Below are positions 10,905 through 23,188 of a DNA stretch of 64,000 bases, piece after piece. Source of the stretch: Spongospora subterranea f. sp. subterranea (lineage: Eukaryota > Endomyxa: Phytomyxea > Phytomyxea > Plasmodiophorida); NCBI GenBank assembly GCA_049724395.1, contig JAUGWO010000058.1:1-64000 (forward strand). The letters run 5' to 3'. Each line of letters starts with the position of its first letter. Position 1 is the stretch's first letter. The position numbers and the translations under genes are program-made. The notes below the pieces were generated by a model that had not been told where the DNA came from, made no database searches, and worked only from the letters and a program-made list of their open reading frames with translations.

Positions 10905-12674
10905 GAAATTCAAACAATTATTATGGACGATTTATGAATCAAAAAGAGTTGTGAAGTCCGGTCCTGGCGGTGAACGGAGGGGAGGAGGGACCCTCTTTAC
11001 TCTCTTGACATGTACACTGTACAGTACAATAATGTACACAGTAGGGCCTGCCTGACACACTCATCTCGAGTGTATATACTTGACACGCCACGGTCACCGT
11101 CAAGTCAAGAATATTCCGCCAAAAATCAATCGATAATCAGTCGAAAATCCCTTAACCACGGTAGGAAATGGGGTTTTGGTGTATGAAAACCGCTAAAAGG
11201 TTGACGGTGATATAGAACAAACTTGGTTATGGATGATGATCATGATCCGTTTCGAGGCCGAGAATGTTGAGCAAGAAAAAACGAAAGCGAAGTGCTCATC
11301 TGCCGTTCTGACACTTTCTTCTTGCACTATTGACCTTTATACTAAACACGGATTCAAAACAATCAATCTTATCATAACTGCATCTGCACTATATCGGAAA
11401 CCTGCTCATTTCATCCAAAGGAAGCAATCAGATGAGAGCGCAGCCTTTTTTTAGGCCTAAGGAGAATCAGCAACTCTTGCAACCTATGGCTTTGCATTCA
11501 CCATTTCTTTTTGTTCCCGAGATGGTCTGCATCAGGTGTTGGATACATATCTTCTGGCTTATGTGCCAAGTCACTGGTTTCGGTTGAGCTTTTACAGTGC
11601 ATAAACTCAACAAAGGCACTCGCTCTGTCAAAACCGGTTCAGTGTGAACAATGTCACCAGCTTTTATTTGCGATGTTTTAAAAGTTATTGGCGTTGCTTA
11701 AGAGTCAGCACCCGAACCGAGGTAGTGTCGATTTGCCCTCGTACAGTACAAACCTTTCTTGTTGGGATCGCCTATACATTGAATCAGTGGTTTTGACTGA
11801 TCCATCAACGCAATAAGCCGATTTTGCGGCTGCCTCTTTCCTAACATTGCTACTGTCGTAATTCGTGATGTATGTTAACCCAACAAAAACTGTTTTTTTT
11901 ACCAGAAACCTACTCCCCGACGCAAAATTGACAAAACAAGGCAAACAAAACCCTCGACCCGTGATATCGATCAGTTAAACAGGCACAACGATTTCAATGT
12001 TCACCCCAAATGCCAACTTCATGTAATGCATAAGAAGACAAACGGTAGTGGAGCAGGCCTAGGTAGTCAGGGTTGGCATGAGATGTATTTTTCATAAATC
12101 GCCACAATATAACACGGACTGACTTCTTGGAGAGCTCAAACGGAATGCAACAAGTTTGGTAGTGTATGCTTATCAGGTCATTATTGAATAAAATAGTTTT
12201 CAAAAGCATGGCCAGGATATAACCATATTTCTGGTGCAATGCAAGTCAGAACGTATATGCGACTTGTGGTTCTGTTCTGCGAAGGAAATATCTCGCTTGT
12301 TGTGAATCAATGGATGCTTGAGGTCCGATCGAGACTTAAAAAGGGACACTAGTGCGAACGTTATTGACCTGCCGGGTTTCATATTGTTGCATATCCCTGA
12401 GAAGATCACTTCACTAAGGAAGAATGGCACTTAAAAAATGAGATTATCACGATGCGGCCTCTCTCGGTAGAGTTGCAATTGCACCTTTTACATGACACTT
12501 GGAGCCCACGGCGTCCGTAGCGAAAACCGAAAAACGCTTCGATATAATTTGTGAGCAGGGATATTGTCGACGACGACGGCCCTCATGTCCATTGAAGGCC
12601 TGATGAAGCAACAGATTGTACTTAATTCTATAACATTCAATCCATGTGGTATCTCAATTACGACCTAGGGAACG
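10905..12674. other. 1.8 kb without a confident gene; possible transposase remnant
   Basis: The promoter of CHCHD2 presumably lies at 10905-11100. The minus strand has short open pieces at 11705-11944, 11994-12239 and 12200-12430. One contains AAKSAYCVDGSVKTTDSMYRR and FVLYEGKS, which loosely resembles the DDE region of Harbinger-like transposases. The match is too weak to name. No terminal repeats were found. Confidence 0.3.
11019..11027. promoter_or_regulatory. GTACAGTAC motif upstream of CHCHD2
   Basis: One of six copies of GTACAGTAC (or its complement) in the window. It sits about 115 bp upstream of the ATG at 10904, within the wider palindrome-like TGTACACTGTACAGTACA. Confidence 0.35.
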
Positions 12675-13443
12675 ATGAATTGCACTCAATGCAAAGTCAA
12701 TCTGGCGTTTCCTCGAGGCAGCAAATACGTCAAATGCCCGGAATGCGAAGTAAACGTGTTTTATCACCGATATCGTTTACTATGATCATCTAACGCTGTT
12801 CTCTCAGACCGTAATGACCCCAGACCCTCCAATCAGCAAGCAAACGATATGTATCGGCTGCAATGCGCTGCTATCTCATCCGGTTAATGCTCGATATATT
12901 CAATGTCCCCGTTGTGCCGTGACCTTTGCAACCGATGATCCAGCATCAAACATTGCCCCTCAGAGTCCTGCCAACGCTGGACCTCCCAAGCTAAAACCTC
13001 TCCCTTCTGAGACATCCACGTCAGCGATTGCCCCGTACGTTCCGCAAAAGAGTGTCCCGAAGGAAGTAAAACCGCAAGAGACAGTTTACTGTCTGAAATG
13101 TTCTTCTTTATTGCAATACCCTGACGGTGCGTTGTATATCCAATGCCCAGTGTGTATGTCGACACAACAACCGAAAATCCCTCACCAATCGCAATGTCGG
13201 GGATGCTCTCAGTTATTATCCCACCCTCCCAATAGCATTTGGATCCAATGTCCAAAGTGTTTTGTCTGTTTTAACTCTCGCGAAAGGGCGTTACCCACGT
13301 TAAAATCAGACAACTTTGTTGATATGGTGGATGATATCTCGTTATCTTTAGATAACAACGCAAAGGATAAACTACCGCAAGCACTAGAGGCAATTCAACA
13401 GAATGATATTGAAAAGAATAGCTATGGGCTTCCAATTCAATAA
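12675..13443 (+). CDS. Four-finger LSD1-type zinc-finger protein
   Basis: Exon 1 is 12675-12749 and exon 2 12808-13443, joined in phase 0 across a 58-nt intron, giving 236 residues. It carries four LSD1-type fingers of the form C-x2-C-x(7)-P-x5-[YIW]-[IV]-x-C-x2-C. They start at CTQCKVNLAFPRGS, CIGCNALLSHPVNA, CLKCSSLLQYPDGA and CRGCSQLLSHPPNS. The Pro-rich link between fingers 2 and 3 looks disordered. LSD1 fingers are known from plant cell-death regulators and metacaspases and from many protists, where they bind proteins or DNA. No metacaspase domain is present. The next gene, at 14123, has two fingers of the same type, so the pair probably arose by duplication. Expression of the two may be coordinated, as they share orientation. 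Confidence 0.85.
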
Positions 13444-14122
13444 TTTCAATATTACTGTTAAAGAATTGGCTTTTTATGATGTATAAAGCAAACGGTACTT
13501 ATTTGTTGATATAAAAGCCCCACCGCAAGCGGCGATGGCTCACTTTAGTGGAATACTGCAAGCTGTGAACGTGTTAGCTCAGGCAATGCGGAACCCGAGA
13601 GGAACGGGTCGCATTCTGAAATCGACGAGGCGGTTCGAACCGGAACACTGAGTGAGACTTGGCACAACCTGCACAGTCATCGCTTCCGCTGATCCCCATC
13701 CGATATTATCCGCCTGTCGGAAAGCGCGCCCTTTCGTAACGGCTGCCAACTGGTGGCCGTGCATTGAAAAGATGCGTAACTGCCCTGCCATATGGAAAAC
13801 CTATCAATCCTAGCCCCGACTATACCGATACGCAATTTTCACCGGCTGACCGCGGCGATAGAGTCGCGCAACCCGGGGAAATTGCGTGACGCTTGCTGAG
13901 TCGCGCAGATTCCCCTCATTCTACAGTCTGGTCGGTGTCGAGGAGTGTCTCTGGTGAGTGCGGGATCGATTGTGTAAGTTTCGGTGGGTCGGTCGCGCTG
14001 CTGACAGCCGCATCCCTGTCTTGTTCTAGATAATCAACTCCACTAAGGCTGCGTTTGGATACCCCTAAGTAGTTCAGGCACACGCTCTTTCACTACAAAC
14101 GAATCTGGGTCACGGTGGCGAA
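13444..14122. other. Intergenic region between the two LSD1-finger genes
   Basis: About 680 bp, GC-richer than its neighbours, with no supported gene. It should contain the promoter of the HMG gene. A tRNA-like pair of boxes near 13575-13645 was examined and rejected. Confidence 0.45.
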
Positions 14123-15241
14123 ATGGAGCCCATGAGCGCTGCGTCTGGAGGCATGGTCAGTGTGACACGGTTGGCAGAGTCGTAACTGTCGTAATGACGT
14201 ACTATCTCTCCAGCAAACTATATATTGTTCGTACTGCTCCGTTCAGCTATCATTCCCGAGAGGCTCTATGTATATCCAATGCCCTCGTTGTCAAGCTACG
14301 CAGAATCCCCATCTTCCACAGCAAACGGTTTGCATTGGATGTGGAACATTGCTAGCTCATCCTGCAAATTCGCTGTATATACAATGCCCTAAATGCATGA
14401 TCACCCAGAACGCTAGAGAGAATCGTGCTAATGTATCTCAGAATGGTGGCGGTTTGCTTCACGATTCGGGTGCTGCTCCTCCAAAAAACCCTAAGAAAAA
14501 GAAAGACCCAAATGCACCTAAGGCCGCTTCAAACGCTTACATGATATTTTGTAAGGAGCGACGTGCGGAGTTGAAATCTGAAAATCCCAGTCTGGTAAAT
14601 TTTGAATTGATTATTATTGTTGAATTTTGTGCTAAGTTTGTATCTAGGCTTTTGGAAAAATTGGTGCTAAATTAGGAGAAATATGGCGGACGTTGTCATC
14701 AGAAGAAAAGAGGCCTTATGAAGAAAGAGCTTCTAGCGATCGGGAACGGTACCGGAAACAAATGGAGTCATATAAATCGGACGGTACTGATGTTGCACGT
14801 ACAAATGATGGCGAAGAATCAATCACAGCGCTTTCGAAGAAACGCAGCACGGAAAGCTTTGGAGACGCGGCATTGGATCAGCTAGAGAACAACACTGAAT
14901 CGCAAGGCAACAAACGGCTAAAATCGGAGTCCACCACTAGCGACATATTGCCACACTACCATGGTGTGAGCTTGTATGGGCACGGGTTCGACAATCCAGC
15001 GGAACATTCTGAGTCTAATCTTCACGAGTCGCAATTAAGTGGGTTCAGCAATCGCTCATCGCCTGCACTAGCTCTTGGAGTTCAAAGTCATATCCACGAC
15101 GAGCCAGGCAATCACACTTTTGATATCAGTGGTATTCCAGATTCAGATGCTCTGAACAGTCACTCCAACGGACTAAAGCTCAACGTACATCGCGGGTTGA
15201 AAGATTCTGACCAAGGTCTAACTGGGAGTCCAAATGCCTGA
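14123..15241 (+). CDS. LSD1-finger / HMG-box fusion protein
   Basis: Exons are 14123-14155, 14214-14594 and 14648-15241, all splice sites GT-AG and in phase 0. The start MEPMSAASGGM is followed directly by LSD1 finger 1 (CSYCSVQLSFPRGS..IQCPRC) and finger 2 (CIGCGTLLAHPANS..IQCPKC). A basic KKKKDPNAPKAA hinge leads into one complete HMG box: SNAYMIFCKERRAELKSENP, then AFGKIGAKLGEIWRTLSSEE, then KRPYEERASSDRERYRKQME. The intron at 14595-14647 interrupts the box. The C-terminal 150 residues are Ser/Asn-rich and probably disordered. It is most likely a chromatin or transcription factor that bends DNA through the box and uses the fingers for contacts. I know no standard family with this exact order. 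Confidence 0.85.
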
Positions 15242-16090
15242 AATAATGTCAATTTTTACATTTTGAAGAACAAACTGTTATACCTCCAAATATTCTTTCA
15301 CTTCCTGTCGTTTCACTGTGATCCATGGCGTTGCCGTTAATAACATGCCTTTCAAGTTCAGTGAATAAACGTACACTTATTGACGTAGATTCACCTTGTA
15401 GTCGATTTATTCTATTTAAACTGTAGAGTTGTGGGTGATTCCCAACATGGTATCGATTTATTACACAAGTTGGGTGTCGTTTTTGCAAAGTGGCAATATC
15501 GAATCGTTGATATAAGCATGTTGACACACAGGGTAGAAAGTCGCTGTTTTTATGTAAAAAACATTATGTGTAGGCGGCCTCAAATATATCGAATAAAAAC
15601 TGTGTTGCCCATGATGTCAATTATTTTTGCCTTCCATCAACATCGGAGTGATCAAATTGATATTACATATGAAAATGACTCTAATCCTGAGTCACAACAG
15701 TGGATGGAGTGTCATCACAAAGAAAGTGCACATTTGAGGCCAGTTTTTAACGCATCTGAAAGCAGTATTTACACTTTGCTTGATAAAAAAGGAATCGACC
15801 TACAAAAATGCCTGTGAACAGATTCGCAGAATCCATACCCAGAACACATCGCCCTCCCAGTTGATTTGCGAGCGTAGATAAGAGCCCTTTGAATGACATG
15901 CCAACGATTCTCAAACATATCGAAATAACGAAATCCGATGCACTGCTGGTGAGGATTATTGCTGGTTTCTTGTATCATGATGCTGGTTTTTCTTCATTTG
16001 ATGTTTATTTTATAGCGTCAAAAAATTAAATTTAAGCGATATATACTAATATTTATATTTAAATTAAATCTGAACGTGGCCAGTTTTCTT
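15242..16090. other. AT-rich spacer between convergent genes
   Basis: Lies between the 3' ends of the HMG fusion gene and INCENP. Only short open frames are present, none with recognisable content. It presumably holds the two 3' untranslated regions and terminators. Confidence 0.45.
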
Positions 16091-19000
16091 TCATTCCAGG
16101 AAACCGTTCCTCCTTTTGTATTCCAACTCCTCCTTCCAGCCAAGTCGATCTTGCATCCAATTTCCGCTGCTCGTGCGCTTGTTGAAACGAGTTTTGCTGC
16201 TAAAATCAGTGAACATTTCTGCACATCGATTAGACACGGCATTGGGTAAGAACCAAAAAATCGAACCTGTTAAATCACATGTTTTCATATAGTCTGGACT
16301 AAATATTTCATCTGGGTCCAAAGAGGCTTGCAAAGTCAAAGCAGCAAGCAATGAAGAAGGTTGAGCCCATCTGGGAATCTTTTGAGAGGCGGCTTCATCG
16401 TCCTCGCTTTCAGAGTCATCACTATCAATCCAGCTTGACGGAGCGAGGGAAGCAAATTGATATATCGACCTACCTAGGTGGCTGTTGGATCGGAATAACA
16501 ACGACGGGTTCTGGGCTAGAATGCAGGACGTGCGGTTTCGAGCTCGTGGAAGGTTTTACTGGAGGCGGTTTAGGCACAGGAAATGAATGCCCTCCATGGG
16601 ACGTAGTCAGCAAAGATTTGGGCATCGGCAGCTTTGTATCCTTAATAGAGGAAACAGCAGCGAGTGGGCGCTTCGAAGCTGAATCATCAATCTTTCTTTG
16701 CTTTTTTTTCAAGGCTTCTTCTTCACGTCGTCTTTTATGAAATAACTCTCGCTGAAGTTGTCGATCTTCCCTTTCTTGCCTCTTTCGTTTCTCCTCCTCC
16801 TCTATTAAAACTCGTCTTTCTTCAGCACGTTTTATTCGTTCATCAGTTGATAATTCTACCAAGCGACCATCTGTGGTCGCCACTGGTGCCGATCCTGATG
16901 GCGCCGCAATCGTGTTGGACGGACACTGAGTAGATGATGGAGAAATGTCGGCTCCTGAAATCTGTTTATCAAGGGCCTCCCGCTTTTTGTGTTCATTTTC
17001 ACGAATTGAATTGGCCAGTTCTGCTTTGCGTTTTCTTAATTCGGCGGCCTCTTGGTATCTACACATGTTGTTAAGCAAAAACTTCGTGAACAGGAAACGG
17101 CAACTCTACTTTTTACTCTTGTTGCGGAGCTCCTCTTCTCTTTGCTCATCGCGCTTTTTTTTTGCATTAGCGAGCTTCAACGCTTTTACGTCAACAGGCC
17201 TTTTTGTTTTGACATCACGTTCTTTTGGACGGATGAATGAAGACACAGCAGTGCTTATGTTTGATATGTTGTTGTATAGAGAATCCTAAACAATCGTAAA
17301 TATTCAAATAGAAAACTGCTGTCCACGCAACAGTTGGCGTACCCAGACCGAGGTAGACGAGGCAGAATTATTAGGGACTTGAGGAGATTCTTCCAGTTCT
17401 TGTTCGAACAATTGAATGTCACAGTCCTCACCTGCCTTCGATTCGCCAGAACTATGAGAACGGGACCTTACCAATTCTGAATAGAAAATGGCAGTAAGAA
17501 TAGTTTGCGATACATAATAGCACCAGCAGCAATACCTTCCGATGCTTGGTCCTGATTTGGGGAACTGAAGTTAGAGGTGTCGGTGTTGGAAAAAGAGGTT
17601 GCGTTTTCTTTGTCCACAATGTTGACAATTGACGGCGAGCTTTGTCTTGAAACAAGAGAAGTCGCACTAGTAAAGGGAGACACGAATTTAGAGATTGCGT
17701 CAGGGACTGCCTCAATCACAATAGGAGGCTCAATTTCTGGCGAAGTTGAACAGGGGAGAGTAGCAGATGTTTCGATATCGGGAGCAAATTCTGATGCACT
17801 TGTGAGACATAAAGGTCCGCTTTCACTGCTGAGATTAGACTCGGGTGACTTTGAAATTCCAGACACTTGCGGCTTGGTAAGCAAATTTCGCTGCTGAATG
17901 CTCGTACTTTCCGCCAACGTATCTTGGGCAACATTTTTAGTTAAGTCGCAAAGTGTCTCTTTGACAACGCTAGCCTCCAGGTCAACACAAGGATCCTCTT
18001 TAACAAAAAGAGTGGGAGGAGTTGACCGAGACGTGTTGCTTTCCAACGTCGGTAACGATGCTCGCGCCTGATCGTTAATAAAGACCGTCGCCGGTTCGGT
18101 CTGGCAGCGAGCAAAACCTGCTGAGCGGGATAAAGGGGCTTGGCGGGAAGCCGCATCCGCACGAGCTTTTTGTAGCAATGATTGTAATACCCCAGAAACA
18201 GGTGGAGTTGACTTGGATGAAGATCGGTTAGGCGAGAATGTAGTCGAAGAACCTTTGGATTGAAGAGGAGTGAAACCTTTTTGTTCCGATTTTTTCACAA
18301 CGGTTTCTGTTCGCACAGGCTCGGAAATAGGAGAAATTTTCCTGTTTTCAAGTCTGGTATTGACGATGAGTGAAAAGGTATCAGCAACTTGACTTTGCCG
18401 AGATTCGATGGTAGAATCTGGTTTCTGAATCGCTGCGGTAATGGGTGATATGGTTTCCTAATAAAATTCATCAGTCCTTGACACGAGCATTCTGGAACAT
18501 ACAATTTTGGAGGTAGGTGGGATGAATCGATAAGTAAAATGCGGTTGAGCACGCTCAATAAGTGGCACCGATTCTGTTCGATTAACAAGTGTATTCTGCC
18601 GTAATCCCTATGCAAAGATGGTTAAAACAAAACTTCATATTCGCTGGTGCACTTGCCTCATTCTGGAGAGGCGTTTTGCTATTATGCTCTAACCAGCGTT
18701 GGGAACTGTCTTGAGGAGATAGTTTTCCAGGATTGCCAATGGAAGATTGCGTTATCCCAGGCAACAAGGTGGTGACCACCTCGATATCTGAAGTTGCTTC
18801 ATTTCGGGCGCTCACAGTATCGGATTTTGTCGAGCCACCAACGACCTCGGAGCAATGGGCGTCGTCTGCCAATTGTCCAATGTTGTAAACAATAGAGTCA
18901 TGTTGCGATGGAATATCGCAATTCGTGGCAAATTTAACCGGAGATGTGCTGATTGGCGATTTCACAGAGGGTGTACTAACCACCACCGCAGCGGGTTCTT

Positions 19001-20804
19001 CACTAATCGATGTTGGTTTCTCTAGATTGTTTTGAAGTACGCGATCAACGCCATGTTGTGATCTGACAACGGACGGTGATCGTCGAGGACTCTCACTTGT
19101 ACTATTGTCGTGGGATTCCAATTTCGCCTGATGAAAACTGGCAACATCAACTTCATCAGAAGACTCACTTGATGAGGCATTGCCATATTCGAATAGGGCT
19201 GCATTGGGCATTGGTGACGTTTGAGGTTCAACTGCTTCCAATTCTGGAATTGAAAGAGCCGAATGTTCATCGTTTACTTCCAGTATTTGTGCTTTCACAT
19301 CATCGGCCCCCGGAGGAAGTGAATTTGTTGGTGCCTCAATAGAAACCGGCCTGACTTCATTAGAAACTGGACAAAAACTTGCGATTTCATCAGAAACCGC
19401 AATGGAACTTGTGACCTCCATAGAAATCGGACTGGAACTTGCAAGTTCAGTAGAAACCGGACTGGAACTTGCCATCTTCGTTGCTATTTGAGGATCGACT
19501 ATATGTCTTGGGCGCTTTGACCTTGTTTTTCGAGGTGAAAAAAGATGAGATTTTTTTTTTCTCTGCAAAGCGTTTTTAGGGGCAGTGGGCGATGGATCAA
19601 ATACAATTTCAGTGGGGCACTTGACTTCGATTGTATTTTGCGTTCTTAACTTTTTAACACGAAGTGGCTTGTCGGAGTTGAGAAGCGCTTCACGCTGGGA
19701 AACAGATGGGCTAATTTTTCCGTCTCTAGGGCTTGGCAAGCACCTTTCGATTGTAGAGAGATTCGACTCCGATTGGCTTGAGATTTTGAGATCACTGTCC
19801 AACCGTGTTGATGACGATGGCGTCATTGGGGCAGGGTCATTGTTCTTAACGCTAACTGGTGTCGCTGGGCAGGTTGATTTTTCTTCCTGTGTTGATGGCG
19901 CAACGTGAACATCGCCGACGAGAGGGTCACTTTCAACAGGTTTAGTGTTATCGCCCTGAATTACTGCAGGAAGTTTTTTTTGTCTTGAACGAGAAGGCCT
20001 CTTCTCTATTTTTGCGGCATTCTCTGATAAAGAAACATCGCTAATTACTTTTCTTTTTGACCGAGTTCTTCTTGCCATGGGAGAAAACAAGCCATGCTGA
20101 ACCGGATTATCCGACCTTTCCTTTGTGCATTCATTACTATTTTGGTCCGGAATTTCACTGTTGTTCAGTGTGAGAGACTGCGGGTCAACGATAATCTCGT
20201 TATAATCATTTGCGGCTGCTCTGGAATTCGTCGCGTTGTTGACACTGGATATTTGCTGGTCGCAGTGACTTTCGTAAACGGTTTCAGAAACTACTGTGGA
20301 GACTTTAGGGACGTTTGCAGATACTTCAGGGTCACAGTTCAAATCGACTGATGAACCCAATTGTATATGTACTTCCCGATCAACTTCTTTATCCTTTGAT
20401 TGCGTGGTGACGTTCTTCTTTCGGCGGCATCGTGCAGTCCTCTTTTTTGAAGTCCCCATATCATCCTGTGCTGAATTTGTTTGCCGATCGTTTTGGTCAC
20501 CCATTTCATTGGTGATTAACTCAGCGTTATCAGGCACTGCCTCCGACCGACAAGTGGAAGGGCTGACGCCAGCGCTGGTGACGTCTTGTCTTTGCAGAGT
20601 GATTTTTTCTGGAGTCTGTTTTGAAATAATATTAGCACGATCCTCTTGAATAAGCTTGGTCGCCTTATCGACAGCAGCGTATAAGGTACTCTGGTGAACG
20701 GAAAACCGCTCTTCGATATCTCGAATTGAGCATCTTGCCAATGACACTGTTTCGTCGATTATTTTCACGAACGACCACGATGCATCCGGAATGATCTTGC
20801 TCAT
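16091..20804 (-). CDS. INCENP: Inner centromere protein INCENP
   Basis: Scaffold of the chromosomal passenger complex that binds and activates Aurora B. The best evidence is at the C-terminus: an IN-box with IPRWAQPSSLLAALTLQ near 16390, DPDEIF near 16310, and the activating TSS motif in FNKRTSSGNW near 16160. The human box ends with YHKRTSSAVW. Upstream is a long charged helix (ERIKRAEERRVLIEEEEKRK, near 16800), as in the single alpha-helix of INCENP. The N-terminal part, from MSKIIPDASW at 20804, holds several basic RTRSKRK-like patches, typical of centromere and heterochromatin targeting. Introns are about 45-65 nt, including a GC-AG intron at 18608-18656 and a 45-nt one splitting QQPP from SWIDSDDSE. 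The protein is about 1,400 residues, longer than the 918 of human INCENP, because the middle is expanded with Ser/Pro-rich sequence and a 10-residue tandem repeat. Confidence 0.85.
18608..18656 (-). other. GC-AG intron in INCENP
   Basis: On the minus strand the donor is AG|GCAAGT and the acceptor TTTGCATAG. Splicing joins PLQNE to GLRQNTLVNRTE in frame. It has the same donor as the GC-AG intron in the SPOUT1 gene. Confidence 0.6.
19363..19482 (-). repeat. Four 30-nt tandem repeats inside INCENP
   Basis: Units begin at 19363, 19393, 19423 and 19453, each starting GAAA(C/T)(C/T)G on the plus strand, with a shorter unit at 19342. They encode ten-residue repeats of the form SSPVSTELA and SSPISMEVT. 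Divergence between units shows they are not a very recent expansion. Confidence 0.7.
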
Positions 20805-21474
20805 CGATAGGCGGAACCTATTGAGGCGGTTCACAGCCCCTACGACCTCCCCTTCGATTACCTTCGTGTCGATAATGAGATGATGATGTCTATCCCCTGA
20901 CTGTGACTCAATTTATACACCACGAGGGCAGCCCTCACCCTGTTACATGTACAGTACACACAACATACAATACCCATGGTTGATCGGTGGTTGAGTCCGC
21001 TCTTACACTGGGTCGGGTGCGGGATCTTCCACAGTGCAGTTCCCAATTCGGTCGCGCTAAAAGCAGGAAGACATAGCAAAAATAATGGAAAGTACTGTCC
21101 ATATTAATTCCTGTTCCCAGTTGAAGTGCATTCATCATGGACGTTGGCCATTGAATCAGGTGCAGTGACATGGAACTATTTCGAGGCGAAATTGCGCCAT
21201 TACACGTTGACGACGAACGGCGACTCTGCCCCACGTGGAAACATAAACGGATCCTATCGCCATGATGGATGGGTATATATTGACTGGGGCTATCTCAATC
21301 AGGGTCGCATTTGTGGCCATCTGCGAGACTGGTCTGACTGAATACGATGGCGAGTGAGTGTCGCGCGAACATCTCCAAGCTGCAGTTCGGACTGTCATCG
21401 TTCAGGGCCTCCTCAAGGACAGGACGGGCACTGATTCAAAAACCCGTTGCTGATTGTATGAAATTATCGTCATT
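20805..21474. other. Intergenic, INCENP promoter side
   Basis: No supported gene. It contains the INCENP upstream region and the 3' flank of the SAM/PH gene. A GTACAGTAC motif lies at 20949-20957. Confidence 0.45.
20949..20957. promoter_or_regulatory. GTACAGTAC motif upstream of INCENP
   Basis: Lies about 145 bp upstream of the INCENP ATG at 20804, in the sequence ACATGTACAGTACACAC. Same 9-mer as upstream of CHCHD2 and eRF3. Confidence 0.35.
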
Positions 21475-23188
21475 TTACCATATTAATTCACTAGTTTGAT
21501 TCCCGTCATCACGCTGAAATCCCTGGTTATATCGCACAATATCCACAGCGTATTGTAGTCTGCTCATGAACTCGACAGCGGCGTTAGCGGTCTGAGCCGA
21601 TACTTCAACCACGCGTCGATTGGTGTGGATCATCACTGATGCATCGTGATTCGATCCGTTTGTCGAGCCTGTTGTCACCTATCAGTACTCATGCCATTCG
21701 CCCAGACCTCAACCTGTTCTCTTGTTCATACCATGCCGCAATGCAACAACATCCTCCATGTTTATCGATCCTCTTGGCGCCTCCAGCACCGATTTTCCCC
21801 AGTATAGAATATCAAGGTTAGGTGACGCCCAAAATATTCTTGTATGAGATTCACCGTTTTTGGTTTTTCGCAGCACAACACCTAATATCGCAGGAACAGT
21901 GTCAAGACCATGGCAACGCCTACGTCATCTACAGTGATTTACCTTTCTGGAAATAGGCAACGGTTTCCCGATAATGGCTTTCATTCAAGGTCGACGAGGA
22001 AGCTCTGGGCGCGACAACATTGTCGCCGCCGGCCGAGGCGTTAACGTCTGATACTGTCAGGACGCGAATATCGTCACACGTCCTACGAATGGCGTCGATC
22101 CACGCTTTGGTCGTACTGGAATCGGGAAACTGCATCGTGATTGAGGCGAACTTCGATCTGATCGTGATCATATCCCCGTCTTTCTGCTTAGACAGGTCGA
22201 TATGTCCTTCGTTCAGCTCGAATTCCCCAGTGGGGGTGTCCGAGTTCGGTTTGAACCATCGCAATCTCCTCGCCGTCAGCACGAAATATCGTTTGGACTT
22301 GGATCGTTGATGAGACATGATCAATTCGGCATTGCCCGTCAAGATCACCGTATTCTCAGCGTCTTGGTCGTGATCCGCTGACGCCGTTTCCAATGTTTCG
22401 TTCCTCCAACCAATGTGTTCGAGCTCCGGTGTAGTGAATCTAAATCTTCCCTGATCTGGCTGATAGTTGGCGTTATTGACAGGGACGTGATATCGCTGGT
22501 CGATATTCGCCTTGTCCTGTTGCTGTCGTGTTCCTCTCCCAGACGGTCCCTTTTCCGGTTGTTGTGGTCCGTTGTTCTTCCTAGAATGAGGTATTGACCA
22601 CCGTTGAGCAGGAGGTCCATTACCATCGGGGTTTGTGTCCTGGTCGATGGACGGCAGAGCAGGTGGCGATGATTGTGGCGGCATCGAGAACTGATCCGCT
22701 TCCGTCATCGTCAACACTCGTCCCCTCAACTCGGCCGCGATATCGCCAAATGCCCTGAACTTGTAGTCGGCGTTGTCTGCATAGGCTCCATCCCTGAAAT
22801 CCTTCTCTCCATCCGAACTGGATCCCGCCTCGCTTTGCGATAAACCCCTATCGTCATCAGAACCACTATTGCTCAAGCTATATCGCTCGTGGTCCCTCAC
22901 GACCCCAATATCATCAGGTTCGCTCACCGACTCGTCACTATTCCCATCGAAACCCGCAGAATTACGTTGAGCTAATGGCTTTTCCGACGTTCTAATATCC
23001 TCGATCAGCAACCGTATTTTCAAGCGATGCCCAGGTTTATCAATGGACTCCAGAATGGCATCGATTTCCTTCTGAGAACACGTCCGAATATCATCCGGAT
23101 CGGTGTAGCCGCTTTGCAGAAAGATGTAGGCATAGTGGTCAACCCATTTAGATTGTAGCCATTTCTGTAACTGGGACATCATCATCAT
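21475..23188 (-). CDS. SAM-domain protein with two PH domains
   Basis: A signalling or cortex adaptor whose ligand is not known. The start is taken at the first of a run of ATGs (MMMMSQLQKW). Residues 5-65 form a SAM domain (WLQSKWVDHYAYIFLQSG, then KPGHRLKIRLLIEDI), for protein-protein contacts. A long acidic, Ser-rich linker follows. PH domain 1 lies near 22000-22340: SKSKRYFVLTARRLRWFKPN, FELNEGHIDLS, and TKAWIDAIRRTC as the final helix. A second PH-like domain is split by introns over 21500-21830: FWASPNLDILYWG, then APRGSINMEDVVALRHG, then VVEVSAQTANAAVEFMSRLQ. PH domains bind phosphoinositides, so membrane recruitment is likely. The gene is divergent from the giant cyclase gene, with 1.6 kb between. 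Its start could lie further upstream. Confidence 0.75.

Noticed and set aside
11705-11944. Harbinger-type transposase
   Set aside because: Only one short block (YCVDGSVKTTDS) is suggestive. No other catalytic block, HTH or terminal repeat was found.
13563-13650. tRNA-like A and B boxes (TAGCTCAGG and GGTTCGAACC)
   Set aside because: The T-stem around the B box cannot pair beyond one or two base pairs and no acceptor stem forms.
16470-16933. Plus-strand frames opposite INCENP
   Set aside because: They are shadows of the highly charged INCENP helix, which has the IN-box and TSS motif on the minus strand.
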